In this document: one piece after another, positions 1 through 12,600 of the stretch
How the letters are laid out: the number at the start of each line of letters is the position of its first letter
How positions within the stretch are numbered: the stretch's first letter is position 1
Origin: Nemopilema nomurai
Taxonomy: Eukaryota > Cnidaria > Scyphozoa > Rhizostomeae > Rhizostomatidae
Assembly (NCBI GenBank): GCA_003864495.1
Contig: ML133401.1
Location: 4,579,189 to 4,643,188, forward strand
Length of the DNA: 64,000 bases
Direction of reading: 5' to 3'
The notes under the pieces: model-generated
Told to the model about the DNA's origin: nothing
Seen by the model: only the letters and a program-made list of their open reading frames with translations
Databases searched by the model: none
Translations under genes and position numbers: made by a program

Positions 1-195
1 CAAAATTTTCGTTAATTATAAATATATGTCTGGGTAAGGTGATCTGCCTGCAATTTTTTCCTTTTTTCCCTAATGACTACACTTGAGTTGCGATTCGTCG
101 CCCACATCATTTTGAGATTTTTGGTCTGCAGCACACTAAATTAAAGTGCTGTATAAAGTCGTTCTGATTAACATTTAATTTCTCCTTATTTTCAG

Positions 196-262
196 GTGCC
201 TCCTTCTAAATACTCATCAGCTTCCAATCGAGGCATTCAGAGTCGCACTGCATTTTATGGGG
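196..262 (+). CDS. PCID2: PCID2 exon (third from last)
   Basis: Acceptor TTTTCAG precedes 196 and donor GTGAGA follows 262. The first base completes a codon from the previous exon. The rest encodes [22 protein letters not shown], a conserved PCI helix segment. Ends in phase 0. Confidence 0.85.
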
Positions 263-1233
263 GTGAGATAAGTTGTACAAATAGTTTCACATATGATACA
301 CTAGTTTTGTGCATCATTCCTTATTTTTAATTGATTATTGTTTCATACGTAAACATGAGCATTATGCTTAGCCTCCGGTTGCCGCGTTGCGTGTTATCTA
401 GATGGCTTAATTTGTTGTAGGCCACAGACGTGGATACAGATGAAGTTCATTGCATACTTGCTAACCTTATACATATGGTACGTATTTCTTTCAAGTGCAT
501 CAACCCTACATCATTTCAAGCAGGAGTAATTCGTCTTTGCGTATTAACTTATTGTACAGTATTAATTCGCTGTTGACCTGCAAATGTGATTATTCAGTTT
601 GTACTGCTGCAGTTTTTCTAGCAATAAAATAATGTTCTGTTTATGTAAAATTTTCTAATTATCATACCCTGTCTAAGTTAAGTGGATCAATATCATCAGA
701 TATTTTTAATTTGAGATCAGAGAACTTCACTTTTCTTTTGAGTTGCCGAGAACAAGCCCATTGGAATTTTCTTGCTTCATTGCAATTACAACATGCCAAA
801 GTATAAAATAATTATTAGCGGGCTTCACTTTCTAATTGTCTAAGCGCCAGCCTCCATCGATCGAATGACCTCCTGTCCATTTGCCCCTCTCCATTTGCGC
901 TGCTTTGATAGAAGCAAAGAGTTGACAAGCCTTTCAAAGCTTGCAAATTATACGGAGCAGTCAGAATTTTTATTCATGGATTGTTTGACTCTATGAGGAA
1001 AAAGAGCTACCCAACGATAGAGTTTTTGTTTTTTAATACTACAACGATTAACAATATTGAACTTTTTTAAACGTGACAATGTTTAAATTTTGATGAGTTA
1101 ACCCATAATGTTGCTCATATTATCATTGCTTTTTTCTTCCCAGGGATATTTGAAGGGGTACATTTCATACCAGCACCAGAAGCTAGTTGTAAGCAAAAAG
1201 GATGCCTTTCCAAGCCTATCGACATTTTTATGA
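196..1233 (+). CDS. PCID2: PCID2 C-terminal end (three exons, 5' part outside window)
   Basis: PCI domain-containing protein 2 belongs to the Thp1/TREX-2 family that links transcription to mRNA export. The three exons join in phase (196-262, 421-477, 1144-1233) and encode about 71 residues ending in TGA. The peptide contains [13 protein letters not shown], then [11 protein letters not shown], then [16 protein letters not shown] and a short tail ending STFL. This matches the C-terminal winged-helix part of the PCI domain and the extreme C-terminus of animal PCID2 almost residue for residue (recalled family knowledge, not searched). Upstream exons lie left of the window. No canonical AATAAA was seen in the ~500 bases after the stop; an AGTAAA variant lies near 1558. 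Confidence 0.9.
421..477 (+). CDS. PCID2: PCID2 exon (second from last)
   Basis: Acceptor TTGTAG, donor GTACGT, 57 nt in phase 0. Encodes [19 protein letters not shown], the winged-helix core of the PCI domain. Confidence 0.9.
1144..1233 (+). CDS. PCID2: PCID2 terminal exon
   Basis: Acceptor TTCCCAG, in phase 0. Encodes [19 protein letters not shown] plus a short tail and TGA at 1231-1233. The [13 protein letters not shown] block is a family hallmark. Confidence 0.92.
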   Translation, partial: GYLKGYISYQHQKLVVSKKDAFPSLSTFL

Positions 1234-3353
1234 GCCTTGAACAAAAGTTTGTTCTTTGCAGACTAGCTTTTTTTCTGTTTATGCTACAAACTGCGGCGGA
1301 AATGGGCGTGCAAAGGGACTCTTAAGGGGCCATTTGTCATATGGCCCTCTATCTTTGCGCTATCATAGCGTTGGCCTGCTATGGAATGCTGGAGGTGCTT
1401 TCCAATATAGCTGAAAAGAAGAGGTTGTTGTTGGTGTGCAAGTAATACCACTGGACATTATCTTGCATAGATGCAATTCGACTTTCGACAAGAGGTGTCA
1501 AAGATGTTAAATGTTTGTCTTCCTTCTGGTTGTACCTTTTATATCACGTTTCGTGCAGTAAATTTATCTTTCACTGTTTGTGAATCTAAAATTGTTTGAT
1601 TTCATAATTATAATTTTCTCTATGAAGTGTCCTTTTGACGTGCTATTGAGCACAGTGAATCTGAAGTTCGGACTCAAAAATTTTATAGGAAATTGGATAT
1701 CGAGACCTTTTGTTCTGTTCACAACACTGGCTAGTTCCCAATGTCCATTCATATAGACTTTACTCCTCTTTTCGACTTGGTTGCGCAAAAAGCTTCTCCA
1801 TTATTGATGTTAGATCTTACTACTGCAGCCTATTCAATTGCTGGTACTAGTTTCTTGGATATTCTGTGGAAAAGTGGGATTTCGGGAACAGTGTTTCAGT
1901 TCAAATCAGAGGGAAGCTCTCTGAAAGAACTAGGATCGAGTGTGGTGTTCCTCAAGGATCCTGCTTAGGACCAATTTTGCTCAAGCTCAAATTTTCACGT
2001 GGTAGAACAACTTCTCTTAAATGTGCATGGCAATTCATACGAATGTCGTTTTAACCAACTGACAATGCATCACTGTAAAGATGCAATCAAGTAAATGATG
2101 GCGAGCGAGTCGAAAATCTATGATGGATAGACTGAGTTCATTGTAGACTGAAGAAATTAAACATAAATTCTATAAAATTTGATGATTATAAGACACGCCC
2201 GTCTGTTCCTTGAGAAGATTTGCTGCCGTCATTAGTGAAACTGGTCCATTGTTAATCAAAAGCAAACTTTTGCACCAGAGCTTTTTGCACTATACGAAAT
2301 ATCAGACATGTTGATTTTCGATAAGAAATCAACAAAGACAGTAGTCAATGCTTTCATAATAGATAAGCCCGATTACTGGTAAAGTCTATTGTATGGCTTT
2401 TCCTATACAGGAACAGGAAGATAACTGGAATCGTACGATCACATCGCCCATGTATTTAAAGAAATTACTTTTAACGCTTGTGTTTCCTCAGGTTCAAAAG
2501 AAAGTATTTTCCACGCTCGGTTATTTGGAATGACTCCCTGTAAAATCAGAGATGTTGGATTGCTTTTTCAATCTGCAAAGCAGGGAAGTCTCCCTTCAAA
2601 TGCAGTAACACGGCTTGAGTTACATTGGCTGACCCGAGCTTTAGTCTTAGTTTAGAGGTGCTATTCAAACCATGAGTGTTATTGAAACATCTCTCATATC
2701 GAACATTGTTCGCTTTAGCCTTGCTTCCATCTTCTCTATCTCTATTATGTGGTTTTACGCAAGAGTGTGAATACGTGGGATTATCCATTTTGCCTGGAGT
2801 GGTTAATTCAAAAACTTGAAACCCTAGCTCCAGCTTTACGGAAAACGAAAATTCTGTCCAATCATCTGATAATATGACTTCATTTTAGTGCGGTGTCTGA
2901 AAAGCTTCTGAATCTTAATTCTTGGTTTGTAAACTGTCTATAAACAGAGAAATAACTGTTCAGGGAGAAACATCTACTTGTTAGCCTTGAATCACTCTTC
3001 CCAGTTTGAGACAGTGGAACAAGGCCTCTGGCTCCGGAATCAGCAGGATTGTCGACCTTTTAGAGCTTTTATTGCACACAACTGCCTAGCTTCATAGCAG
3101 AACGTGGCAGGCCAGAGATGTGTAGCATCTTCGATGACCTGCTTAGTGCGTTTCACATAAAGTACCATATTCAGGTTGATTACATGAAGTAATTATAGTG
3201 AACCTGAATGCAAGAGTCACAAATAGTGCATTCACTGAGTGGATTTTAATCGACAATTATGCTGTAAATAATTAATGATTTAACTTAATGAAGGTTCCTT
3301 AGGACTCTTATGCTGAATTAAAACGTGCTAGGTAGCTTAGTGCGCAAATAAAA
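1234..3353. other. Intergenic region PCID2 to Na+/H+ exchanger
   Basis: About 2.1 kb between the PCID2 stop and the exchanger start codon. It holds the PCID2 3' UTR, a decayed LINE relic (about 1750-2580) and presumably the exchanger promoter and 5' UTR in the last few hundred bases. No TATA-like or other promoter element could be assigned. Confidence 0.6.
1750..2580 (+). mobile_element. Decayed LINE (CR1/L2-like) reverse transcriptase relic
   Basis: Fragments of a non-LTR retrotransposon polyprotein occur in order but in shifting frames. They are an LLMLDLTTAAYSI block (RT motif A region), RIECGVPQGSCLGPIL (RT motif B region, about 1935-1980), a thumb-like stretch ending TEFIV interrupted by two stops (about 2085-2145), and STKTVVNAF...SLLYG and YDHI blocks (about 2330-2450). 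A shifted remnant of the C-terminal RLWN-LP segment lies near 2515-2560. The YADD catalytic block is not recognisable. Multiple stops and frameshifts show it is dead. Family assignment within LINEs is an inference. Confidence 0.75.
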
Positions 3354-3624
3354 ATGGAGCTGTGCAAGAAAAAGATAGGCCTCCACAACTTAGGCCCCCT
3401 CTACTTCCTGTTCACGCTGTTGCAGCCGACACTCGGAAACTCTGCAGATATCGTGGATCGGGTAGAAGAAGCAACCGAAATAAAAGTAGAGAGATCTCAT
3501 GTTGTTGACAGTCAGGTTTTGCTGATGTTTATGAGTCTGCTCATTGCTACGATCCTTACAATTTGGCTTTTCAAAGTGAAGAGATTCCGATACATGCACG
3601 AAAGCGGGTTGTCCATGATATATG
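3354..3624 (+). CDS. SLC9A6/7/9: NHE exon 1 (start codon, signal peptide)
   Basis: ATG in the context AAAATGG, no competing upstream in-frame ATG in the open frame. Encodes a signal-like leader and the first membrane segment ([17 protein letters not shown]), then [10 protein letters not shown]. Donor GTACGA, phase 1. The reading frame stays open ~30 nt into the intron. Confidence 0.9.
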
Positions 3625-6600
3625 GTACGAAATACCTGTTGTTTAATGCATGACGTTCTTACTTTACAGTCATGATTTGCTGTGCGATTCGAACCAAATA
3701 TCAGTTCAACCAACTTATTTTTAAGAGATACATTTCCGTCCCTAGGCGATGAATATTCCAAATGTTTGTTTTAAGCCTTCAACTTTTAACCTTTTCTTGT
3801 TTGTTTTTGTAGCTAATCATACATGCGTTGTTGAATAATTTGGGATTATTGCTGCAGCATCTTGAGCTTGAATACATTTAAAGTCCAAATATGATTCAAA
3901 CTATGATTGATGCAGCATTGGTCCCAACTTCATGCAAACAAACAAAGAATAAGTTGTAGATGAAGAGTTTTCAATTGACTTAAATAAGCTGCGGGATTAA
4001 TTGACAGATTTTTTCATTTCTTTGAATCATGTTAGGATTGTGTGTTCAGCACAGTAATAAATATTTGAAAGTTTGTGCTAAGAGTATGCTGATAAAAGCC
4101 TGTATTGGAGCCATCTTGTTACAAAAATTGTGGAATTACTTATGCCTTCTAGTGTCCTAAACACTGATTCTTATCAACTCTAGTGAATAGCTTTTACCTC
4201 TAGATGATGATATTAACTGAATCTTTAAAAGTTAAAAAATGAATCATTCACTGTGTCTCCATCGCCTATGATATGTCTGATTCTGTATGGATATATCAAT
4301 GCACTGGTGGCAATATTATACTTGTTTCTTTACATAGACAGATGCATAAAACCTTTAACAATGTAAGCTTAACAAGGAGCATTGCATGTACAGAAATTCA
4401 TGGGATGCTATTATAAGCGAAAACCATACTTTTACTAATCTCATTTGTGGTGGATCCAGGCAAAATATTGACTGTTTTAACTTTTATGATTTATTCATAT
4501 AGATGTATATAATCATAAGGCAAATGCTGACAGGAGGAAAATTCTTTCCACAAGGATGCTACCCAATTGTATGGAACCGCTCTTCTTGGTCGGAATCAAA
4601 CTCTTCAAAAACCAACGCTCATTCCCCTAGGCCATACAACCCAATGAAATGAGCGATGAATCTCCAAACCCAACACTGGAGATTTTGTGTCTTCTGTTTC
4701 GACTTAAAGCCTTCATCAGAGCCATTTAAACCATATATGTCCAGATGAAATTTCATTAAAAAAACTTGTTCTACATTGGTCATACAATGAAGACTCAATT
4801 ATAGCCTTTTCTACTATAACATTCATTTTTCCCATTTGTTACTTTCTTTTTTCTGTAGAATTTTGTACTTTTTGCTAAGCGAAAACCCTAAGCTAAGCTG
4901 CCCTAAATACCTGAGATTTTGTTTGTGAGCATATCTTTTGAAGCTCTTTACCTAGTTATAAGGAATAAACTGTGATGGTAACTATACTAGCTGGTTGCAC
5001 TTAATATAGAAAAGCCTGTTACTAAAACAGGGTGAATAAGGTTTCATGTCCATTCAGCCTTTAAATCTTTTTACTTCCTACACTGTTAGTAAGTTCAGTT
5101 GGCTATTAAGCATTTGTTAAAAAGGCTATGGAAATATTTTAATGTAAACAGCTGTCCCAACTTTATTTTTCCGCTGAGTCCAAATTGTATTTGTCTTGAT
5201 ACATGATGGTCTAGCTCTTTGTCTTATGATTGGTTCATTGTGTGCACAGCGTATATAGTTGTTTACAATACTTTCTTTTGTTTTCAAGGAATGATTATCG
5301 GGCTCGTTGTCAGATATTCTGGTGGTGGTCCAACTGCTGTTGGTGTTCGTGTCGCATTACAAAACCAGACTACAGCTCCTCAGACCCTCTGGGTATCCAT
5401 TGGCAATTTCTCGAAGTTTTCATATCAGTTGAAAGGCATTCTTAGGACAGTAACAACAAAAGCTGGATCAGAGTTAGAAGATATGGTAAGATGCTTATGT
5501 AGTAAAGTCACCCTAATGAAAATGGTCTTAAATTGTTTGCTGAAATTTGGAGTTGTCTATTCCTGCACAGGCATGAATCTAGGCTGGCTGCACAAAACAG
5601 CTAAGAACCAGTCAAATTCTTGAAATCATTATTTTTTCCAAGTTGGGTTGGTAGCTAGAATTTCATTTCCAAATACATCTTCCATTTCTCTTGACTGACT
5701 AATGATGAAAGTTTAAACATAAAAGCAGGGCATAAAGCAATTCAAACAAGTGGTAAAAAAATCACTTATTTATAATGAAAACATTCTTTCCTAACAAATA
5801 TTCAAACAGCCTCTCCAGTTTCCTGCTTAATTCTTCTTTTATTCCAAAGTATGTTTAATTCAATCTGAGGAGTTCATAATTATGGAATCAGTTGCTACTT
5901 GAATTTACATTTTGGAGTATCCTGTCTATGCCCAAATTCTGAAACCAGTAGCTATTGTTTTCAATGCAAGTGGCTTGAAAACATGCTTGATGTGTTTTTC
6001 TTAAATTGTGGACAAATAGTTTTGCCACAGAACAAAGATAGGTTGCAATTAAAGCAGAATGAAATATGAAGGAGAATTAGAATCTGAAGTCTCACATTGA
6101 GAGAATTCACATCATTTTCCAGAATAATTCTTGGAAATTAAAACCCAAGTTAAAAGAGTAGGGTCAGATTCATGCCAACTGAAGTAACAGATAAAAGCCC
6201 TTTTACTAATAATCCCTAATTATTAAGCATAATATTCATATTTTGTCAAAAGCATATAAAAACCAAAATGAGACGAAACAGGGAGATCACCAGGAAACTG
6301 GTTCAATTATGACAGATACACACCTGCTAAATTTGAATTGATTATTTTATGATTATTTGATTATTTTAGACTGTTGTGTATATACATATTGATTATTTAT
6401 TTTTTTCATATGTTTTCATATATTTTTCATGTTTTTTCATATAAATATAGCTTTTCCAATTGTGATACGCTTTTCAGTTTCAGAAGAAACTTTATATCCT
6501 GGTAACAACATACACACAAGTATGTTGTTACCCCTCACAGCATAAGTTTTTATCACTAGCTATTCATATTTAAGAGGGCTACCTGTGATAAAAATAGTTT

Positions 6601-9600
6601 TCATGAATAACAGTATATTGATATCCAATATGCTCAAATTCTTTTTCTAGGCCGTTTTTGACCCAGAAATATTCTTCTATGTTCTTCTACCTCCAATTAT
6701 CTTTTTTGCTGGATTCAATATGCAAAAGGTATGAAGCTTCACTTATTAGCTATTTTTGAGTTCAAGACAGCTAGGTTAAGGAATACGGTTCTCTTGAAAG
6801 CCTTGTTTAAAGATTTGTCTTCTTTTCTTTAAGTCCAGCCTATAGTGACAACCAGAGCAGTCTTTGTAATATGAGGCGTGTGATCGCGCAAATTGTCCAA
6901 GACGTGCTAATCATCACACAGGCAAAACAAAGAATTTGCAACAAAATTTTTTAAAATTGCTTATGTTTCGAAGATTTTCAAAGCAGCGGTAACTTTCAAA
7001 GTCGCCAAATTAGGTCTCCTTAAAAGCAGCACCCAGTACTTGACAACAGGTATGAGAAACAACCGACAAAAAGCGGTTCGCATCGCACGCCATAGCACGC
7101 GCAAAGTAATCAAGGCATGCAAAATGCCGCACATGGCCTATTTTCATATTACAAAGACTGCCAGAGCTCTAGCCTTGAGTTCCAATATGAGTTCCAGTTA
7201 ATGTATTTATTCTGTTTGGATTTAGCATGTTTTGCAGAAATTTAAGATTTATCCCTAAATATCAATCAAATTGCTAATATTAGAGATTTATTCTTGATTA
7301 AGAAAATAGCCAAATTTAAGTAAGAGGGGAGAAATGGTAAGAAAATGCTACTTTATGGATTTATTTGAGGTTTCCTTATTCTTGAATAACTTGTTACCTT
7401 TGCTGATGATGACCTTCCTTTGCCCTTCTTGACTACCCATGTTGCCATTATTAATATGAGCTTTTTTTGCTGTCTCAAGAACTTTTTCTATAGATAGTCC
7501 CTACACATCTGCAATTTTTCACTTTCCATTTAGACTTCAAGTGCCAGTTAAACATAACATCCTATTAACTTCTGAAAATTCCTACAAAAAAGGGCAAGCC
7601 AAGTGAGCATTAGATAGGAGGGTTGAAAAAGTGACAACAAAAACTTGTTGGTTCCTATGAGTATGCTTTGAGAAATGCTAAATTTACCCCAGCTACCATA
7701 GATCTGTGTTTATTTTTCTTTTCTTTGCTGTTAACCATCAATTTCAGTGAAAAAGCTACAATTGGCACATTTGTGAAAGTTTTTAGACCTTTTCTTCAGT
7801 CTCACTTTCTTGGACCTTGTCCAGTCCTAAAGTAATATGCAAAATTAAATTTCTTTTATCATTTCACCCTAATGTAAGTCACTTTTTCTGTGAATTGCAG
7901 ATTTTTTACAATCAGGTTTTATTCAAAATTATCAGCTAATTTTTGGTGCCACAAAATAGAACTTTTGCATTTGTTGAGCTTTATATTACGCGTTTTCTTG
8001 TGTGCACTTTTCTTTGCCAGTCTTTAAAGTAAGGCTAATTTTAGCCTCACCTACTTCCTTCTAAAAGAATCAATTATTTCTAATCGTGTTAAAAACGCTG
8101 CTTGTTTAAATTCAAACGAGACTTGGCGTCATTCCTTATCACCCATGTCTTTTAAACCGTTGGTGATGACGTGAAAACGCTTGTTTATTCCTGCAAAACA
8201 TGAAACGAAATTGCAATTGCTATAAATTCAGGGTCACATCTGAAATTCTAAAGAAAACTTCCACCTAGCTAACAATCAGATTGGCTGCGTTATTTTCAAT
8301 AGGTTTTCAATAATAATAGTATTCGATCTGCAACTGGTTGTGCAGTTTGCAAACTAATATACTGATGCCGTTCATCATTGAGAGACCGACATTAATTTTC
8401 AAAGAATCCATGTTAAAACATTGATTTTTGGTCTGAAACATTGTATTAGTCTTTGGATAACTGGGTCATGAAAATACCATTGTATAAGTCGTGTTATCAG
8501 AGTCAAGCATAAGACTCCGAGGAAAAGTTATGGTTCTTGATTCGAGGGCCTGCCAGTGCAAAGGGCCTTTCTGTAGTAACCTTGCCAGTTGTGATTGTTG
8601 TTCATGCTATGTTTTGAAGAGAGCACACGTTTGTAAATTCAAGTGTATTTTTGTAAAGACAAATGTAACTCGATAACTATGCGTTTACCATATTAGGAAA
8701 AAAGTCTATAAGAATATTCAGGCTCAAAATTGCTAATTTAAGAATAATTTAAGAATTAAGCAAGGCTCAATTTTAATCAAGACAAAAATTTCTCCTTAAG
8801 GGGATTGAAATAATACTTTGGGAAGATTAATATTTTCCTTGATCTTAAGGTACATTGTTCGGCAAAAATAATTTACAAATAATCTTAGGCTTAAATTCGA
8901 AAATTTTTAAAAATACTGAGGCTCGGCAACAAATTAGGTATTCTTATAAAAAGAAGTGTGTAATACTTTAATTCTATGGATATTGACATTTTCTCTCATT
9001 TTTTCGATTCCTTTTCACTTTCTTTGACGTTTCCTTTCAGAGATTTTTCTTCAGAAATATTGGCGCAATTTTGATGTATGCATTTGTTGGTACAACGATA
9101 TCTACAGTGATTTTCGGGTGAGGGACATGCACGAAAAGTCATTTATTACTTTTCTTCTAGATTTTCTGTATTAAACTGTGATTAAAAAATTTCGTTTAAA
9201 GGAAAAAGGCGCTGCAATCTTGCTGTTCAATTGATTTGCTGCTTAGTGTTTGGAAATAGACTGTTCTGAACGGATGCTAGTCCCATCTTAAAATTATCTG
9301 TGGCCAGTTTAGTCATAGAAATGATACAGAAAAACCATGATATTTTCTTCTAGGAATTCTTTCGAGAAAAAATTCCAATTATGCCGGAAGTGGCTTTCAG
9401 AGAGAATTATCTACTCTTGCCTTAAGCAAGTAATCAAACCTATTAACTTTAACCTTTACAATTTGTAACGTTTTTATGTAAAAATGTTACGTTTTCTTTG
9501 TTGTTTACTGGAAATTCGATATTTACAGCATTTGCCATAATCATAACCAACATTTGATTTCATAACCATAATCAGTAAAGGTTTTATGTGTCCATAAACT

Positions 9601-12600
9601 ACACTTACACTTTGTTCGGAAGGTCAATGATCTATGGGTACACCAGTTTGGTCCATAACGATTATTACGCCGCGTTTGACTACCAGAAGTGTCTGATGTT
9701 TGGCTCCTTGATATCAGCAACCGACCCGGGTGAGCGAGAAAGTTTTTTTATTGAAAAATATACTAGTTCTAATGATCTTTATTGATTATGATCAATGTAG
9801 CTTAGCCAAATTTGCAGCAGTTGATGTATCTTTATACGATTTAAAATTAACATGTTAAGAATCAGAATGTGTTCAGAATCAGATTGGCCTTCCCTTCCTC
9901 GTTACAGATCTATGGACTTGTTAATTTGATTTGCTTTGTCTAAAAAAAATTTAATTTGTCTTTTCTATGTGAATATAATCATGCTTTAGTTTTGACATCG
10001 ATATGAAAAATAATGAGATTGACAAAGTTCTCTCAAAATGGGAAAATTGTTTAATTTTTTCGATTTTTCAAGAAAACTTGGCCCCAGCGTTTATTTTGTA
10101 GAAGTTAGTCTGGATCTAATTTTGTTTTTAAATGACATTTAAAAGATGGTTAATTCAATTTGATTTGTTTATTGAATTAACTGTATTTCGTCCAAATGTC
10201 TTCGTAAATGTTTAACTATGCTTCAGTTGGCTTGTGCCACTGCTTTTCGGCTCCAGTCAAATCACCTCGCTACTGCTTTTAGAGTAAAGCGTGCTTGTTT
10301 CTCCTTCACAGTGACCGTTTTAGCAATCTTCCATGACATGCACGTGGACGTCGACCTGTACGCCTTGGTGTTCGGAGAAAGCGTGATGAATGACGCGGTT
10401 GCCATCGTCCTGTACAGGTATGAGCACTGTACAAATTGAAGGCTGCAAGCCCTCTGTCCTTTCAGTGCTAAACTTCGATGATAATCATGTTTCTTGCTTC
10501 CAATTGTGCCTTTTGTCACCCAAAGCTCCTTATAACCGTGGGAGCTACTGCCTGCATGCATGATTCGATCATCAACATTGACGTTTTATATAAGATTCTT
10601 CACTTCATTCTTCTTCAATAATCGTTTATCAAAGTACCAATTTCCCTGATTCAGTCCATGCTAGTCTCGAGCACGCTGAATATGCAATGCACATTTCCGA
10701 AAACCATTTACTTGTTCTCTGCTTCTGAGAGCATGCCTACATAATAATGGCAATCATGTTCCTTTGAAAATAAAATTTCGCCCTTAATACATATGTTGGC
10801 CTTTGTATATAGAGTTTGATCTTTATCAAACAAGTTATTCTTTTCGATAATGTGCCCAAGGTAGTTTAAGCTGACCATAAAACAGGCGTTCTTTTCTCGT
10901 TATTTCTTCTGTCCCATGCCTTACTTTGCTTAGTGCTAAGTTCGGAACTTCATCTTATCATCCCACTTTCTTCGCGACTTCCAGTGCTTTTCCTTATCTC
11001 TACAATCATCATTTTATTCCAGCTCTTTGAAAAACCTCTCCTCTGCTTATCTTTCGCAGCTCAAGCAACTCTTATCGCTCTTTGCACCACGTTTTACAGC
11101 TCTATGGGCGCCTCTTGAGCCAATGCTCTCGGGCAGGCTTCTTATTCCGCACGTGCGATAAGATCATCAGACTGAACAGCGCGGGACCAGTGATGCGCAT
11201 GCCCAGACAGCATGAGGTCGTTTACGTAGACCCCGCAGACACGTGAAAGTCGGTCAGCGGTCTTTAGGAACTTTGCAATGGTGTTCCATGCGCCGAAAAG
11301 CAAGCTAGTACGTTAAGAGAAGAAGATGATTGCGGAGGGCAACGGATTTTTGCAATGGCGGAGGGGCATTTCAGGAGACTAACTAACGCAATAAGCAATT
11401 TTGCATATTCTCGTAGGCTAATAATTGATTTCGCGAACGCCGTTTCTGTACAAAAATTACTCTGCCATCCCACTCAACATGTCTAGAGATACCCACGCAA
11501 TTGGCTTTTTTCTAGAACGTCAGTTTGGCTACCAAGAGTCCCCGATGGCATTGTATTTATATGTTTAAATCCACTCTTTGATCGCATGCCGCTGATTTAA
11601 TTGCTTTCTTCTTCACCACCTTCATTCATTTGGCAATATTGTACAACTACGTGGTCTATGTATTTTCTTCTCTTTCTTTTTTCTTGGTTCCCTTCCATAC
11701 ATAATGGCGTTGGCTATCTTCTCTTCCTTTTTTCTTGGTTCCCTTCCATACATAATGGCGTTGGCTATCTTCTCTTCTTTTTTCTTGGTTCCCTTCCATA
11801 CATAATGGCGTTGGCTATCTTCTCTTCTTTTTTTCTTGGTTCCCTTCCATACATAATGGCGTTGGCTATCTTCTCTTCCTTTTTTCTTGGTTCCCTTCCA
11901 TACATAATGGCGTTGGCTATCTTCTCTTCTTTTTTTCTTGGTTCCCTTCCATACATAATGGCGTTGGCTATCTTCTCTTCCTTTTTTCTTGGTTCCCTTC
12001 CATACATAATGGCGTTGGCTATCTTCTCTTCTTTTTTTCTTGGTTCCCTTCCAAGCAGAATGGCGTTGGCTAAACTGCTAAATTCGCAACTACGAGTGAC
12101 GTGTTAAACCCCTTTTCCTTTCCCTAATTGACAGGGAGATTCTTGGTTCCCACTTCTCTAAACAGTTTCATCTTTGGCGCTCTTGCTAGTCTTGTGTGCC
12201 ATGTATGCAATTGGCACCGTTGTAATTTTTGTACATATTTTAAGATATATTTTTCAAAATTTTGATACCTGAAGATGACCATAAAAAAATTATTAATTGT
12301 TACTGCTCTTAATGGAGGTCATTTTGTAACCGAAGCGAGTTACAAGGTTCTTGTTTGGTCTTTACTCTTGTTTTGTTTTCCTTGTATTCTTTCCATTTTA
12401 CTTATCAATTTCAACCTTTCTTTGCTTTATTTTAATTTTATCTTTGCATTCTTTTTTCTGAGAAAAAGCTTCCAGGTATACTTGTGCGATTTGTCTGTGC
12501 TTTTTTGTCAAGCTATTGTTCTTGTCAATGTTTAAACATCGAATGTTAAGCTTTTTGATCATTGGCTTGATCATGTATTCTCAAATCTGTGATTTCAGGT

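Noticed and set aside
9465..9490. GTAACGTTTTTA / TAAAAATGTTAC inverted repeat
   Set aside because: One mismatch, nearly no loop and AT-rich. Likely chance.
11601..12107. 168-codon frame over the 51-bp repeat
   Set aside because: Same artefact of a 3-divisible tandem period inside NHE intron 6.
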